Shown here piece by piece: positions 17,621 through 28,883 of a stretch of 34,764 nt of DNA. The stretch is taken from contig VAXG01000081.1 in NCBI GenBank assembly GCA_005883355.1, positions 14,731-49,494 of the forward strand, in the 5' to 3' direction. The position numbers were made by a program, and so were the translations under genes. This stretch comes from Actinomycetota bacterium (GTDB lineage: Bacteria > Actinomycetota > Thermoleophilia > Gaiellales > Gaiellaceae). Each line of letters opens with the position of its first letter. Within the stretch, counting starts at the first letter, position 1. The notes under the pieces were generated by a model. The model saw only the letters and a list, made by a program, of their open reading frames with translations, ran no database searches and had not been told where the DNA came from.

Positions 17621-18787
17621 TCAGTGCTCGACGATCGACTGGCCGGGGAGGCCGCGAGTGGGAGACTTCCCTCCGAGCCAGGCGTTCACCGTCGCGCCGA
17701 CGTCCGCGAACTCCCCTTGGTGGATGCGCCCGGCGGCGTTCTTGCCTTCGACGTAGACAAGCAGCAGCGCGTACTCGCGGGAGTGGTCCGTGGACGGCGT
17801 CGTCGGGTCGCAGCCGTGATCGGAGGTGAGAATCAGCAGGTCCTGCGGACGCAGCGCATCGAGCAGATCGGGCAAGCGGCGGTCGAAGTCCTGCAGGCAG
17901 CGATGGAAGTTCTCCGGATCGTTTCGATGTCCCCAGAGCATGTCGGTCTCGACGAGGTTCGTGAAGATCAGTCCGTCGTCGAGCTCGCGCAAGAGCTTCT
18001 CCGTCTGCGTGATCCCGTCGACGTTCGACTTTGTCGGATGCGATTCGTCGATGTCTTGGCCCGCGAAAATGTCGCCGATCTTCCCGACGCCGTGCACTTG
18101 CATCCCCTCGTCACGCACGAGCGTGAGGTAGTTCGGGCGCCTCGGCTCGAGCGAGAAGTCGTGACGGTTCGGCGTCCGCTCGTAGTTGCCGGGCTCGCCG
18201 ACGAACGGTCGTGCGATCACGCGGCCAACAGCGTGCTTGCCGGTCAGGATCTCGCGTGCGCTGCGAGAGGCGGCGTAGAGCTCTTCTAGCGGAATCGTCT
18301 CCTCGTGCGCTGCGATCTGGAAAACCGAGTCGGCCGAGGTGTAGACGATCCACTTACCGGTTCGCTGATGCTCCTCGCCGAGCTCCTGGATGATCTCCGT
18401 TCCCGACGCGGGCTTGTTCCCGATCACACCGCGCCCGGTCTTGTGCATGAACGGATCGATCACGTCGTGCGGGAAGCCGTGCGGGTACGTCGGCATCGGC
18501 GTCGGCGTGACGACCCCCATCAGCTCCCAGTGCCCTGTGGTCGTGTCCTTGCCCTTGGAGCGTTCGAGCAGGCGGCCCGCCACCGCAGGCGCGCCGGCCT
18601 GCGGGGGACAGCCTTCCAGCGGTTCGACGTTGCCGAGTCCGAGTGCCTCCAGGTTCGGGAGATCGAGGCCTCGCACGGCGCGCGCAACGTTGCCGAGGGT
18701 GTCGGAGCCCTCGTCGCCGTATTCGGCGGCGTCGGGAAGCTCGCCGGCACCCACGGCATCGAGCACGATGACACACGCCCTCGGCAT
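17621..18787 (-). CDS. deoB: phosphopentomutase
   Basis: 388 residues. Alkaline-phosphatase-superfamily metal sites are visible in VLDAVGAGELPDA, SDTLGN and the C-terminal SDHGCDPTTPSTDHSRE; the cap domain includes TTTGHWELMG. It converts (deoxy)ribose-1-phosphate to the 5-phosphate with two Mn ions. Start ATG 18787, RBS not obvious; first gene of the deoB-deoA-mutM run and divergent from a 38-codon membrane ORF 20 bases away. Confidence 0.96.
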   Translation of the reverse strand: MPRACVIVLDAVGAGELPDAAEYGDEGSDTLGNVARAVRGLDLPNLEALGLGNVEPLEGCPPQAGAPAVAGRLLERSKGKDTTTGHWELMGVVTPTPMPTYPHGFPHDVIDPFMHKTGRGVIGNKPASGTEIIQELGEEHQRTGKWIVYTSADSVFQIAAHEETIPLEELYAASRSAREILTGKHAVGRVIARPFVGEPGNYERTPNRHDFSLEPRRPNYLTLVRDEGMQVHGVGKIGDIFAGQDIDESHPTKSNVDGITQTEKLLRELDDGLIFTNLVETDMLWGHRNDPENFHRCLQDFDRRLPDLLDALRPQDLLILTSDHGCDPTTPSTDHSREYALLLVYVEGKNAAGRIHQGEFADVGATVNAWLGGKSPTRGLPGQSIVEH

Positions 18788-18807
18788 GCGGCTATTGTAG
18801 GTCGGCC

Positions 18808-18924
18808 ATGATTGACGCCATCGGACTGCTCGGCATGCTCCTCTTCTGCGCCGCCGTGATCACGCTTGCGGCGGGAATCACGTGGGTCGTGGTGCGCTTC
18901 TCGCCCGCGAAGAAGCCGAGCTAG
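18808..18924 (+). CDS. 38-aa single-pass membrane microprotein
   Basis: An ATG-to-TAG frame of 39 codons beginning MIDAIGLLGML and ending RFSPAKKPS. One hydrophobic helix (about residues 5-28, with CAAVITLAAGITWVVV) is followed by a positively charged tail, which predicts an N-outside or short tail-in topology. It is divergent from deoB and fills the space before the structured element. No family is recognised. It is included because the hydrophobic core, charged tail and clean stop are unlikely for random high-GC sequence, but it needs conservation evidence. Confidence 0.5.
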   Translation: MIDAIGLLGMLLFCAAVITLAAGITWVVVRFSPAKKPS

Positions 18925-18930
18925 CGGCCC

Positions 18931-19039
18931 GGCGCCCCTACCAGTAATACCGGCACTAAGGCATCGCTCGCGATGCCGGCCATAGGAGGTCGTGCCGGCT
19001 TCGCCTGTACGACCGTTGTGTATTGCTGGCAGGGGCGCT
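18931..19039. repeat. structured palindromic intergenic element
   Basis: Arms at 18931-18949 and 19021-19039 are near-perfect inverted repeats of 19 bases (one mismatch, two wobble pairs on the plus strand). Inside is a perfect 7-bp hairpin (18960-18966 with 18971-18977, 4-base loop). Two further pairings, ccggcac 18950-18956 with gtgccgg 18992-18998 and ggtcgt 18988-18993 with acgacc 19009-19014, compete with each other. The right arm ends on the ald stop codon. This could be a MITE-like or REP-like element, a structured RNA or a bidirectional terminator; there is no U-tract. Symmetry is seen directly; the role is open. Confidence 0.6.
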
Positions 19040-20162
19040 AAACAGCGGACAGCGGTAGGACGTCCTCGAGCGGCCGGTAGCCCAGGCCGTGCGCGTCTGC
19101 GACTGCCTCATAGGTGACGGTTCCCTCCACGACGTTGACTCCACGCGCAAGGGCGGCGTCGCGAGCGACGGCCTCCGCCAGGCCGTAGTCGGCGATCGCC
19201 TCGACGTACGGGAGCGTTGCGTTCGTCAGCGCCTTCGTGGACGTGATCGGCACGGCGCCCGGCATGTTCGCAACGCAATAGTGCGTGACCCCTTCGACCG
19301 TGTAGACCGGATGGCTGTGCGTCGTCGGTCGCGACGTCTCAGCACACCCACCCTGGTCGATCGCAACATCGGCGAGCACCGAGCCCTCCTTCATCCCCGC
19401 AACCATCTCCCGGGTGATCAATCGCGGCGCGAGCGCACCGGGAATCAGCACTGCGCCGATCACCACGTCCGCCTCGCGCACGGACTCCTCGATCTGGAGG
19501 CTCGACGACATCAAGAGGCTGACACGGCCGGACAGGATTTCCTCGAGATGACGCATCCGGTCGATCGAGCGTTCGAGAATCGTGACGTTCGCGCCAAGGC
19601 CGATCGCGATCACCGCGGCGTTGTAACCGACGATCCCTCCGCCGAGGACGACGACACGGCCCGGTGCAACTCCGGGTACGCCCCCGAGCAGCAGCCCGCG
19701 CCCACCGAGGGGCTTCTCGAGGAAGTACGCACCTGCCTGCGCGGCGAGGCGACCGGCGATCTCGCTCATCGGTGCGAGCAGCGGTAGAGCCCCTGCGTCG
19801 GTCTCGACCGTTTCGTAGGCGACGGCAGTGATGCCGCTCTCGAGGAGCGCTCGGGTCAGCGCTTCGTGGGCTGCAATATGGAGGTAGGTGAACAGCACGA
19901 GCCCTTCGCGGAGACGGGCGTACTCGGGCTCGATCGGCTCCTTCACCTTCAAAAGCAACTCGGCTTCGCCCCAGACCTCGTCGAGCGAAACGATCCGCGC
20001 ACCTGCCGCCTCGTACGCGGCATCGGAGAAGGAGCTCCCTTCGCCGGCACCGGTCTCGACGGTGACGTCATGTCCGCGCTGCCCGAGCTCACGCGCACCC
20101 GCAGGCGTGAGCGCGACGCGGTACTCGTCGGTCTTGATCTCCTTGGCGACACCGATCTTCAA
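19038..20162 (-). CDS. ald: alanine dehydrogenase
   Basis: 374 residues, normal length. Catalytic Lys74 (LKVKEP) and His95 (YLHIAAH) sit at the same numbers as in characterised alanine dehydrogenases. The NAD-binding motif VVVLGGGIVGYNAA is near residues 168-181, and ADVAIDQGGC and HYCVANMPGAVP follow. It interconverts alanine with pyruvate, ammonia and NADH. Start TTG 20162, seven bases after the Nudix stop; last gene of the long minus-strand run, ending at the structured element. The pyruvate made here also links to PPDK in the same window, though in a separate transcription unit. Confidence 0.97.
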   Translation of the reverse strand: MKIGVAKEIKTDEYRVALTPAGARELGQRGHDVTVETGAGEGSSFSDAAYEAAGARIVSLDEVWGEAELLLKVKEPIEPEYARLREGLVLFTYLHIAAHEALTRALLESGITAVAYETVETDAGALPLLAPMSEIAGRLAAQAGAYFLEKPLGGRGLLLGGVPGVAPGRVVVLGGGIVGYNAAVIAIGLGANVTILERSIDRMRHLEEILSGRVSLLMSSSLQIEESVREADVVIGAVLIPGALAPRLITREMVAGMKEGSVLADVAIDQGGCAETSRPTTHSHPVYTVEGVTHYCVANMPGAVPITSTKALTNATLPYVEAIADYGLAEAVARDAALARGVNVVEGTVTYEAVADAHGLGYRPLEDVLPLSAV

Positions 20163-20169
20163 AGCGGCG

Positions 20170-20694
20170 TCACCCTACCTTGTGCGCGTCGCCCGCCTCG
20201 AGTTTGTGGAGATACAGGAACAGCCCGGCCAGTGTCTTCGCATCCTCGACTTCGCCCACCTTCATTGCGATCTCGTTTTTGGCCCAGCGGACGACCTCGA
20301 GCTCTTCGTCGCTCTCCGGACTGGGCTCACCGCGCTCGAGGTCCTCGGCGAAGAAGAGGTGCATTCGCTCGCGGCAGAAGCCGGGAGTCGTGTAGAAGGC
20401 CGTCACCGCCTGCCAGGTCCCGCCTGTCAGGCCCGTCTCCTCCTCGAGCTCTCGCCGAGCGCAGACGAGCGGTGCCTCGCCCGCCTCGAGCGTGCCTGCC
20501 GGCAACTCGAGAAGGTCTCTGCGCACGGCCTCGCGCCGTTGGCGAACGAGGGTGAGCATCCCGTCGCGATCGATCGCGACGATCGCGACGGCGCCGGGGT
20601 GCTCGACGATCTCGCGCTCGTGTTCGCCCCAGCGCTCGAGCGTGACGTCGATCAGCTTCCCGTCGTAGACGGTTCTCGCGGAGTCAGGCTTCAT
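20170..20694 (-). CDS. Nudix hydrolase, ADP-ribose pyrophosphatase type
   Basis: 174 residues with a complete Nudix box from Gly67 to Leu89 (GTLEAGE, then RELEEETGL with the catalytic Glu residues). The sequence after it (FYTTPGFCRERMHLF) is typical of ADP-ribose pyrophosphatases of the NudF group. It probably splits ADP-ribose to AMP and ribose-5-phosphate. A Nudix gene follows pyrG in other actinobacteria, so this position is conserved. ATG 20694 overlaps the stop of the aldo/keto reductase gene (ATGA). Confidence 0.92.
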   Translation of the reverse strand: MKPDSARTVYDGKLIDVTLERWGEHEREIVEHPGAVAIVAIDRDGMLTLVRQRREAVRRDLLELPAGTLEAGEAPLVCARRELEEETGLTGGTWQAVTAFYTTPGFCRERMHLFFAEDLERGEPSPESDEELEVVRWAKNEIAMKVGEVEDAKTLAGLFLYLHKLEAGDAHKVG

Positions 20695-21453
20695 GCGGCA
20701 AGACGTTCTACAAGACGCCGCTGCTCCGCGTCGAACCAGGGCGGTTTGCCCGCGGCGGCGTTCTCACCCACGTGGCCCGGATTGCGCGTCGCGGGAATCA
20801 CCACGTCGACGCGCTCGTCCGAGATTGCCCATTTCAGGAGTGCTTGGACCCACGACTCGACACCAAGCTGCGCAAGCGCCTCCTCTGGTACCGAGCGCCG
20901 CAAGAGCGTGCCTTCTCCGAGCGGCCGCATGACGATCACGGCGATGCCGAGCTCCGTCGCCAGCGGCAGGATCTCCTGCTCGCACTCGCGCTCGTGCGGG
21001 TTGAGAGGCACCTGAACCGTGTCGAAGCGGCCCGACCGGAGAGCGGCCAAGCTCTCGGAACGCGCTCGGCGAGTAGTGCGTGACCCCGAGCCGGTCGATG
21101 CGTCCCTCGGCACGCTCCTGCTCGAGCCACTCCACGTGCTGCTCCCAGGCGACCAAGTTGTGGATCTGCTCGATCTCGACGCCACCGAACCACTCGCACT
21201 GCCGGCGGTATTGCTCGCGGCCCTCCTCGACGCTGCCGGTCCAGATCTTCGTCGCGATGGCTGCCGCAACTCGTCGACCGCCGAGCGCCGCCGCAAGCGA
21301 CGCCTCGGCACCGCGGTACATCGGTGACGAGTCGAAGACGCGACACCCGGCGTCGAGCGCAGCGTCGACGACGGCGTGCGCCAAACGCGAGTCACTGCCG
21401 AATGTGTTCCAGGTCCCAAGGCCGACGACGGGCCCGAGGCGCCGCTCGTCCAT
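20691..21453 (-). pseudogene. aldo/keto reductase, frameshifted
   Basis: Two frames together make one aldo/keto reductase. The first, from ATG 21453, has VGLGTWNTFG, the active-site FDSSPMY (Asp-Tyr of the family) and TKIWTG, and reaches YSPSAFREL. The rest, VQVPLNPHERECE through WAISDERVDVVIPAT to the TGA at 20691, lies in another frame. One extra base in the run CTTGGCC (minus strand, near 21046-21050) explains it: the span is 763 bases, and removing one gives 254 codons. Without correction the first frame stays open to 20764 and makes a protein with a wrong C-terminal third. It may be a true decayed gene or an assembly/sequencing error. Flanking overlaps (TGATG, ATGA) argue the gene was intact until recently. 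Confidence 0.85.
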
Positions 21454-22436
21454 CAGCGAATGCGTTCTACCGCAACACGCCCAGCTGCAAAAGCGGCTGC
21501 GAAAAAGAGCGGGTCCGCCTGCGGCCCGCGTCCCATGTGTGCAAGCGGGAGACCGGCGCATGCCTGTTCCCAGCCGCTGACGTCGACGTCTACGCGCGGC
21601 TCGAGCCAGGGCGGTGCCTCGTATCCGGTGGGCCAGGGCACGATCACGTCGCCCAGGCACAACTCGAGTAGCGCCCGGGTGTGGTGGGAAACGCCCCGGT
21701 GACGCTCACGCGGATCGCTCTGCGATGCACGGACCGCAAGGATCGGTGTGCCGTGCAGCGCAGCGGCGGCGTTTGCCGCATCCGCGGCCGCGAGCCCGCC
21801 GTGACCGAACCTGGATCCCGTCCCGACGATGCCCGGGCCGATCGCGCACACCACGACCTCGAAAGCCTCCGCGGCGGCCAACAGCAGACCCGACGCCACC
21901 GAGACGCATTCGACGTCTCCGTCAAGACACGCGCCGACCGCGACAGACATCTCGACGAGACCTCGCACGCGCAACGCTCGTAATGCGTCCGAGAGCGACA
22001 CCGGCAGCGCACCGCCGGCCAACTGCACGTAGGCCACGCGTCTCCCCTCACCGATTCCCGCGCAGACCGGCGCGATCTGGCTGTGAAGCGAGCAGCAGAC
22101 AACGGGGAGACCGGCCAGCGACTCCGGTAGCGCGCGTTCCTCTTCAGCGTGGCGGCGCGCGTCCTGAGCGGGCGTGTAAGGAAGCTTCATCACGTGGGCG
22201 TCGGTTTCCGGGAAGAGATCGAGACCTCGAGTGAGATTGGCGTACAGCACGTTGAAACCACCCGATCCGAGCGCGAGGTCGCGAGCCTGCGTGTTCACGA
22301 TCACCTCGTCGCCGAGCGCAACCGGGCCGGTGAGGCGCGGGTACGCGACGCACGCTTCACCGTCCACTTCGAGCCGGGCCAGACCCTCGACCCGCTCGAC
22401 GACCGCGGTGACGCGGCCGCGCCTAAGTGTCAGCAT
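21453..22436 (-). CDS. DUF3866 family protein
   Basis: 327 residues from ATG 22436. It opens with LTLRRGRVTAVVERVEG and an OB-like region containing GDEVIVNTQARDLALGSGGF, then a larger alpha/beta domain with CAIGPGIVGTGSRFGHGG and SHHTRALLELCLGDV, which is the DUF3866 pattern. The function is unknown; no membrane span or export signal is seen. An upstream ATG at 22448 (MPLE before MLTL) is an alternative start. The start lies inside the last 14 bases of the M20 peptidase gene, and the stop shares a base with the next ATG, so it is tightly coupled on both sides. Confidence 0.85.
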   Translation of the reverse strand: MLTLRRGRVTAVVERVEGLARLEVDGEACVAYPRLTGPVALGDEVIVNTQARDLALGSGGFNVLYANLTRGLDLFPETDAHVMKLPYTPAQDARRHAEEERALPESLAGLPVVCCSLHSQIAPVCAGIGEGRRVAYVQLAGGALPVSLSDALRALRVRGLVEMSVAVGACLDGDVECVSVASGLLLAAAEAFEVVVCAIGPGIVGTGSRFGHGGLAAADAANAAAALHGTPILAVRASQSDPRERHRGVSHHTRALLELCLGDVIVPWPTGYEAPPWLEPRVDVDVSGWEQACAGLPLAHMGRGPQADPLFFAAAFAAGRVAVERIR

Positions 22437-23541
22437 CTCGAGCGGCATCGACGAGGGCGAGCGTGACCTCCACCATTCCCTCGAGGTCTGCCACGGTAAT
22501 GCGCTCCTCTGGCGTGTGGATGTCCTGCATGCCGTTCGCCAGGTTGAGGCACGCGAGCCCCCGCTCGTTGAAGATGTTCGCATCGGCTGCGCCCCCACTG
22601 AGCCCGTACGTCGGCTCGTAACCGCTGCGCGCGAGTGCGGCCGACGCGATCCGGACGACGGTATCGTCCGGCTTGAAGCGATAGCCCTTGTAGCTTTTCG
22701 ACACCTTCGTCTCCACCTCGCAATCCTCGAGCCCGGCTGCGAACGAGAAGACGTCGACCATTTCCTGCACCAGCTCTTCGAGCTTGCGCTCGTCGTGGGA
22801 ACGAGCCTCGGCGTCGAGCGTGCACCACTCGGGAATGATGTTGCCCGCGGTCCCGCCTTGGATGACACCGACGTTCGCCGTCGTCTCCTCGTCGACGCGG
22901 CCGAGGCGGAGGTCGGAAATCGCGCGCGCCGCGGCTGCGATCGCCGAGCGTCCCTCTTCGGGGTACATGCCGGAGTGTGCGGCACGTCCGTGGAACCGGA
23001 CCTGCATCGCCCGCGAGTACGGGGCGCCCAGAATCACGTCGCCGATCGGCGCAGCCTGGTCATAGACGTACCCGAGGCGCGCGTGCAGGCGGTCGAGGTC
23101 GAAGGCGGCGGCTCCGAGCAGGCCCACTTCCTCCTTCGGGGTGAACAGGAGCTCGATCCCCCCGTGCGGACGGTTCTCGGCAAGCACGCGGCGAGCCCCT
23201 TCGAGCATCGCTGCAACCGCGGATTTGTTGTCGGCTCCGAGGATGGTGCCTGCCGCATTGCGCACGACCCCGTCCTCGATCACCGGCTCGATCGGCCCCT
23301 CGGGCGGCACGGTGTCGAGATGGGCACAGAGGAAGATGGGTTTGCCGCCGTCCGTCGCTTCGAGACGGCAGTAGACGTTGCCGATGTTCGATCCGACCTT
23401 CGGCCCCGCGTCGTCTTCGTCGACCGACAGCCCGAGGGCGCGCAGATAGCCGATCACGACGTCCGCAACCGCGCGTTCCTCGCCCGGCGGGCTCGGAAGC
23501 GCCGCCAGCTCGGTGAAGAGGTCCACGACCTCGGAGGCCAT
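22423..23541 (-). CDS. M20 family metallopeptidase, PepT-like
   Basis: 372 residues. The two-zinc ligands are in order: His74-x-Asp76 (CAHLDT), Asp104 (LGADNK), Glu137-Glu138 (PKEEVG) and a C-terminal His in MQDIHTPEE; the dimerisation lid is about 185-300. Its motifs match the tripeptidase T / M20 'PepT-like' group rather than acetylornithine deacetylases. It should trim small peptides in the cytoplasm. The gene starts 19 bases after the pyrG stop and overlaps DUF3866 by 14 bases. Confidence 0.92.
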   Translation of the reverse strand: MASEVVDLFTELAALPSPPGEERAVADVVIGYLRALGLSVDEDDAGPKVGSNIGNVYCRLEATDGGKPIFLCAHLDTVPPEGPIEPVIEDGVVRNAAGTILGADNKSAVAAMLEGARRVLAENRPHGGIELLFTPKEEVGLLGAAAFDLDRLHARLGYVYDQAAPIGDVILGAPYSRAMQVRFHGRAAHSGMYPEEGRSAIAAAARAISDLRLGRVDEETTANVGVIQGGTAGNIIPEWCTLDAEARSHDERKLEELVQEMVDVFSFAAGLEDCEVETKVSKSYKGYRFKPDDTVVRIASAALARSGYEPTYGLSGGAADANIFNERGLACLNLANGMQDIHTPEERITVADLEGMVEVTLALVDAARDADT

Positions 23542-23560
23542 CGCGCGATTTTATGTAGGA

Positions 23561-26407
<2,847 letters not shown>

Positions 26408-26415
<8 letters not shown>

Positions 26416-27298
26416 CCGCCGGCGCCGGCAGCGGGGAAATGGTCGGCAACTCGGCTCGTGCGGTCTTCTTGGTTCCGAAGGCACCGGTCGAAGTCGGATC
26501 GGCGAGCAAAGCCACGAGCGCGAGCTTCCCGATCCGAGTCTCGATGTCGTCGACCGTCGAAAACCCGGCCCGCTGGAACGCTTTGAGCGCGCTGGCCGGA
26601 TCGCTCGTACGCTCCACACCGATTACCGGAACGCCGACATCCGCGAGGCCGGCGTAGAGACCTTTGAGGAAAATCGCCGTCGGACCGGTCTGAGCTTTCG
26701 CAGTGCGGACGATCACAACGCCGTCGGCCGGAGGCTTCGCAGGGCCCGCCTTCTCCTCGACGATCAAGTTCTGCAGTGCAACCCATAGCGGCGTATCCGT
26801 CCCCGTCACGAACTCGCGCCCCAGGTCGTGACCGAGGGTTTTCAGCTGATCCGGTGCGGCGTAGTTCGCGAGCAGCGGCTTCGTCGCCAGCTTCGTCGCC
26901 AACGCGGACGGGTCCACCGGAACCTTGATGAACCTCATTCGCAGCGGCGTGCCCGCGTCTGCGTCGCTCAACGCCTGCGTGATCGCGCTCTGTCGAGCCT
27001 CCTCCGACGAACCGATGAAGAGAACGGCGATCTTCTTGCCCTTCAGCCTGTTCGCCATGACACTCTTGTACGTTCCGGCGACGAAGGCGCGGTCGGAGGC
27101 GCCGTCGTTCATCAGCGTCGCCACCTGGGTCCTGAGCACGTCGGCCTGGCTCTCGGCGCGCCGCAAGTCCTCTTCGAGGCGTTTTCGCTCCGTATTCCCG
27201 AGCCCGTGTGACGCGAGCGCGACCCCCACGAGAATCCCGATGACAAGCGCGAAGAAGACCGCGGCAAGGGACGCGACGTGGTAGCGGAAATCGAACAT
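26408..27298 (-). CDS. mctB: MctB/SteB-type protein (copper transporter MctB family)
   Basis: 296 residues. A short N-terminus FDFRYHVASL leads into one membrane helix (about 8-28), a coiled coil (about 35-65, ERKRLEEDLRRAESQ) and a periplasmic alpha/beta domain with VLFIGSSEE and GVERTSDP. This is the domain order of MctB, reported as a copper-efflux channel in mycobacteria, and of SteB, which in corynebacteria works with SteA in daughter-cell separation. The gene is in the steA operon, so a SteB-like role is more likely than metal transport. Pro-rich C-terminus. It follows the SRPBCC gene by 18 bases. Confidence 0.87.
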
Positions 27299-27316
27299 GA
27301 GGGGGCGAGGAGCTCG

Positions 27317-27739
27317 TTAGAGCTCAGCGGCAGTCTGGCACAAGGCGTGCAGACGGGTCAGCGCTCTACGGGGCAGAGCGCGGCTGAAGCCGTACAGCCA
27401 GGGCGCCTCGACGTCGAGCGTCGCGATCGTCCGGTCCGGTCCACGCTCCTCGAGTCGAAGCTCGGCGTCGATGTGATCGCCGGTCAACGTCCAGGCGAAG
27501 CGCTCCGGAGGGTGGATGCCTGTCACGAGGAGCATGCCGCTCGATGTCGCACGTCGCAGCAGCGTTGGCCGCTCGATGCCGCTGATCCCCCAGCGCGCGC
27601 CTTCGGCGAACCCGCGCCGGTCCGGCTGAACGCCTCCGATGCCGAGCCACCAGTCGGGAAAGTGATGAGGCTCCGCGATGAACGCCCAGACGTCTGCGCG
27701 CGCTGCCAGCAGCTCACGCGCGGCAGAGGCCCGAGGCAT
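27317..27739 (-). CDS. SRPBCC (START-like) family protein
   Basis: 140 residues from ATG 27739, seven bases after the steA stop. The pattern FIAEPHHFPDWWLGIGGV, then ERFAWTLTGDHIDAELRLEE and a final helix is that of SRPBCC hydrophobic-pocket proteins. Such proteins bind lipids, steroids or other hydrophobic ligands. Its place between steA and mctB/steB hints at a link with the envelope, but no ligand can be inferred. No signal peptide, so cytoplasmic. Confidence 0.82.
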   Translation of the reverse strand: MPRASAARELLAARADVWAFIAEPHHFPDWWLGIGGVQPDRRGFAEGARWGISGIERPTLLRRATSSGMLLVTGIHPPERFAWTLTGDHIDAELRLEERGPDRTIATLDVEAPWLYGFSRALPRRALTRLHALCQTAAEL

Positions 27740-27746
27740 GTTGGTG

Positions 27747-28883
27747 TCAGCCGATCCCGAGCAGGTCGCGGAGGCGCAGTGCGAGGTATTCGAGCAGGTG
27801 GCGAAGCGCGGGAGAGACGAGGATCGCGGCGGCGATCGCGCCCAGACCCGCGAGCGCAAAGAGCACGAGGGGCCAGATGCCCACCTGCCTGCTCGCCAGC
27901 CGCGACACGCCTTTCGCGTCGATGAGGATCTCACCCACCTTCAGGCGGGTCACGAACGTCGACGACATGCCCGCGCGGTTGCGCTCGAGGAACTCGATCA
28001 GGTTGAAGTGAGTGCCGACCGCAACGATCAGCTCCGAGCCCTTTTCCTGCGCGAGCAGTAGCGCCACGTCCTCGCTGATTCCTGTCGCACGCACGACCGC
28101 GTAGTTCACGCCGAGCTGTGTTGCGCGCTCTTCCCCCGGCGTTACGCCGTCGAGATATCCGTGGACGAGAACCTCTGCGCCGCTCCGCAATGCTTTGTCG
28201 GATACGGAGTCCATGTCGCCCACGATCACGTCCGGCTTGTGGCCGGCCTCGAGGAGCGCGTCGGCGCCCCCGTCCACGCCGATCAGGACCGGCTTGAACG
28301 CGCGGATGTAGGGCTTCACCATGCGCAGGTCGCGCTTGTAGCCCGGACCGCGTGCCACCACGAGCGCATGGCGGTCACGGAAGCGCGTCTTCAGAGCCGG
28401 GAACTCGACCCCTTCGGCGAGCAGCTTCCCTTCCTCCCGGAGGTAGCGCATCGTGTTCTCGGCAAATGCCTCGAGCGCTTCGGTGACTCTGCCGCGCTGT
28501 TCGGCGAGCTTCCGTTCGAGCTCCCGCTCCTCGAGCACGTGCCCCGTCGCAAGACACGTTCCATTGCGGTAGAGACCAGCGCCGCGAACGGTCAGGAGCT
28601 CTCCCTCGTTCACATGCTCGAAGAGGCCGTCGGCCATCACGTCGATCAACCGGACGCCTCCACGTACGAGTGCGAGCGGTCCTGGATTTGGAAAGCGTCC
28701 GGATTGCGACGAGGCCACGTTGACCACTACGCGTACTCCGGATTCGAGGAGTGCTTCCGCCGAGACGCGATCGAGATCGGTGTGGTCGATGATCGCGATG
28801 TCGTCCGCCGAGAGCCGTTTGACGAGATTCTTCGTGCGCCGGTCCAGCTTCGCGTGCCCGGTGAGCTCGACGAAACTCATCAT
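27747..28883 (-). CDS. steA: SteA, cell-separation protein with thiamin-pyrophosphokinase-like fold
   Basis: 378 residues. The N-terminal half has SGVRVVVNVASSQSGRFPNPGPL; the central part has the thiamin pyrophosphokinase-like nucleotide-binding sequence VLIGVDGGADALLEAG and VGDMDSVSD. At the C-terminus a hydrophobic segment (GIWPLVLFALAGLGAIAAAILV) is a membrane helix. SteA and SteB are known to act together in cytokinesis and cell separation of corynebacteria. ATG 28883 overlaps the recN stop as ATGA, a conserved arrangement. Thiamin pyrophosphokinase activity is unlikely, given the extra domains. Confidence 0.9.
   Translation of the reverse strand: MMSFVELTGHAKLDRRTKNLVKRLSADDIAIIDHTDLDRVSAEALLESGVRVVVNVASSQSGRFPNPGPLALVRGGVRLIDVMADGLFEHVNEGELLTVRGAGLYRNGTCLATGHVLEERELERKLAEQRGRVTEALEAFAENTMRYLREEGKLLAEGVEFPALKTRFRDRHALVVARGPGYKRDLRMVKPYIRAFKPVLIGVDGGADALLEAGHKPDVIVGDMDSVSDKALRSGAEVLVHGYLDGVTPGEERATQLGVNYAVVRATGISEDVALLLAQEKGSELIVAVGTHFNLIEFLERNRAGMSSTFVTRLKVGEILIDAKGVSRLASRQVGIWPLVLFALAGLGAIAAAILVSPALRHLLEYLALRLRDLLGIG

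Noticed and set aside
18931-19039. Integron attC site
   Set aside because: Long imperfect palindrome, but no GTTRRRY/RYYYAAC core pair at the ends, and no integrase or cassettes nearby.
21454-21660. Upstream part of the frame containing the aldo/keto reductase N-terminus
   Set aside because: Antiparallel-frame shadow of DUF3866; the enzyme begins at ATG 21453.
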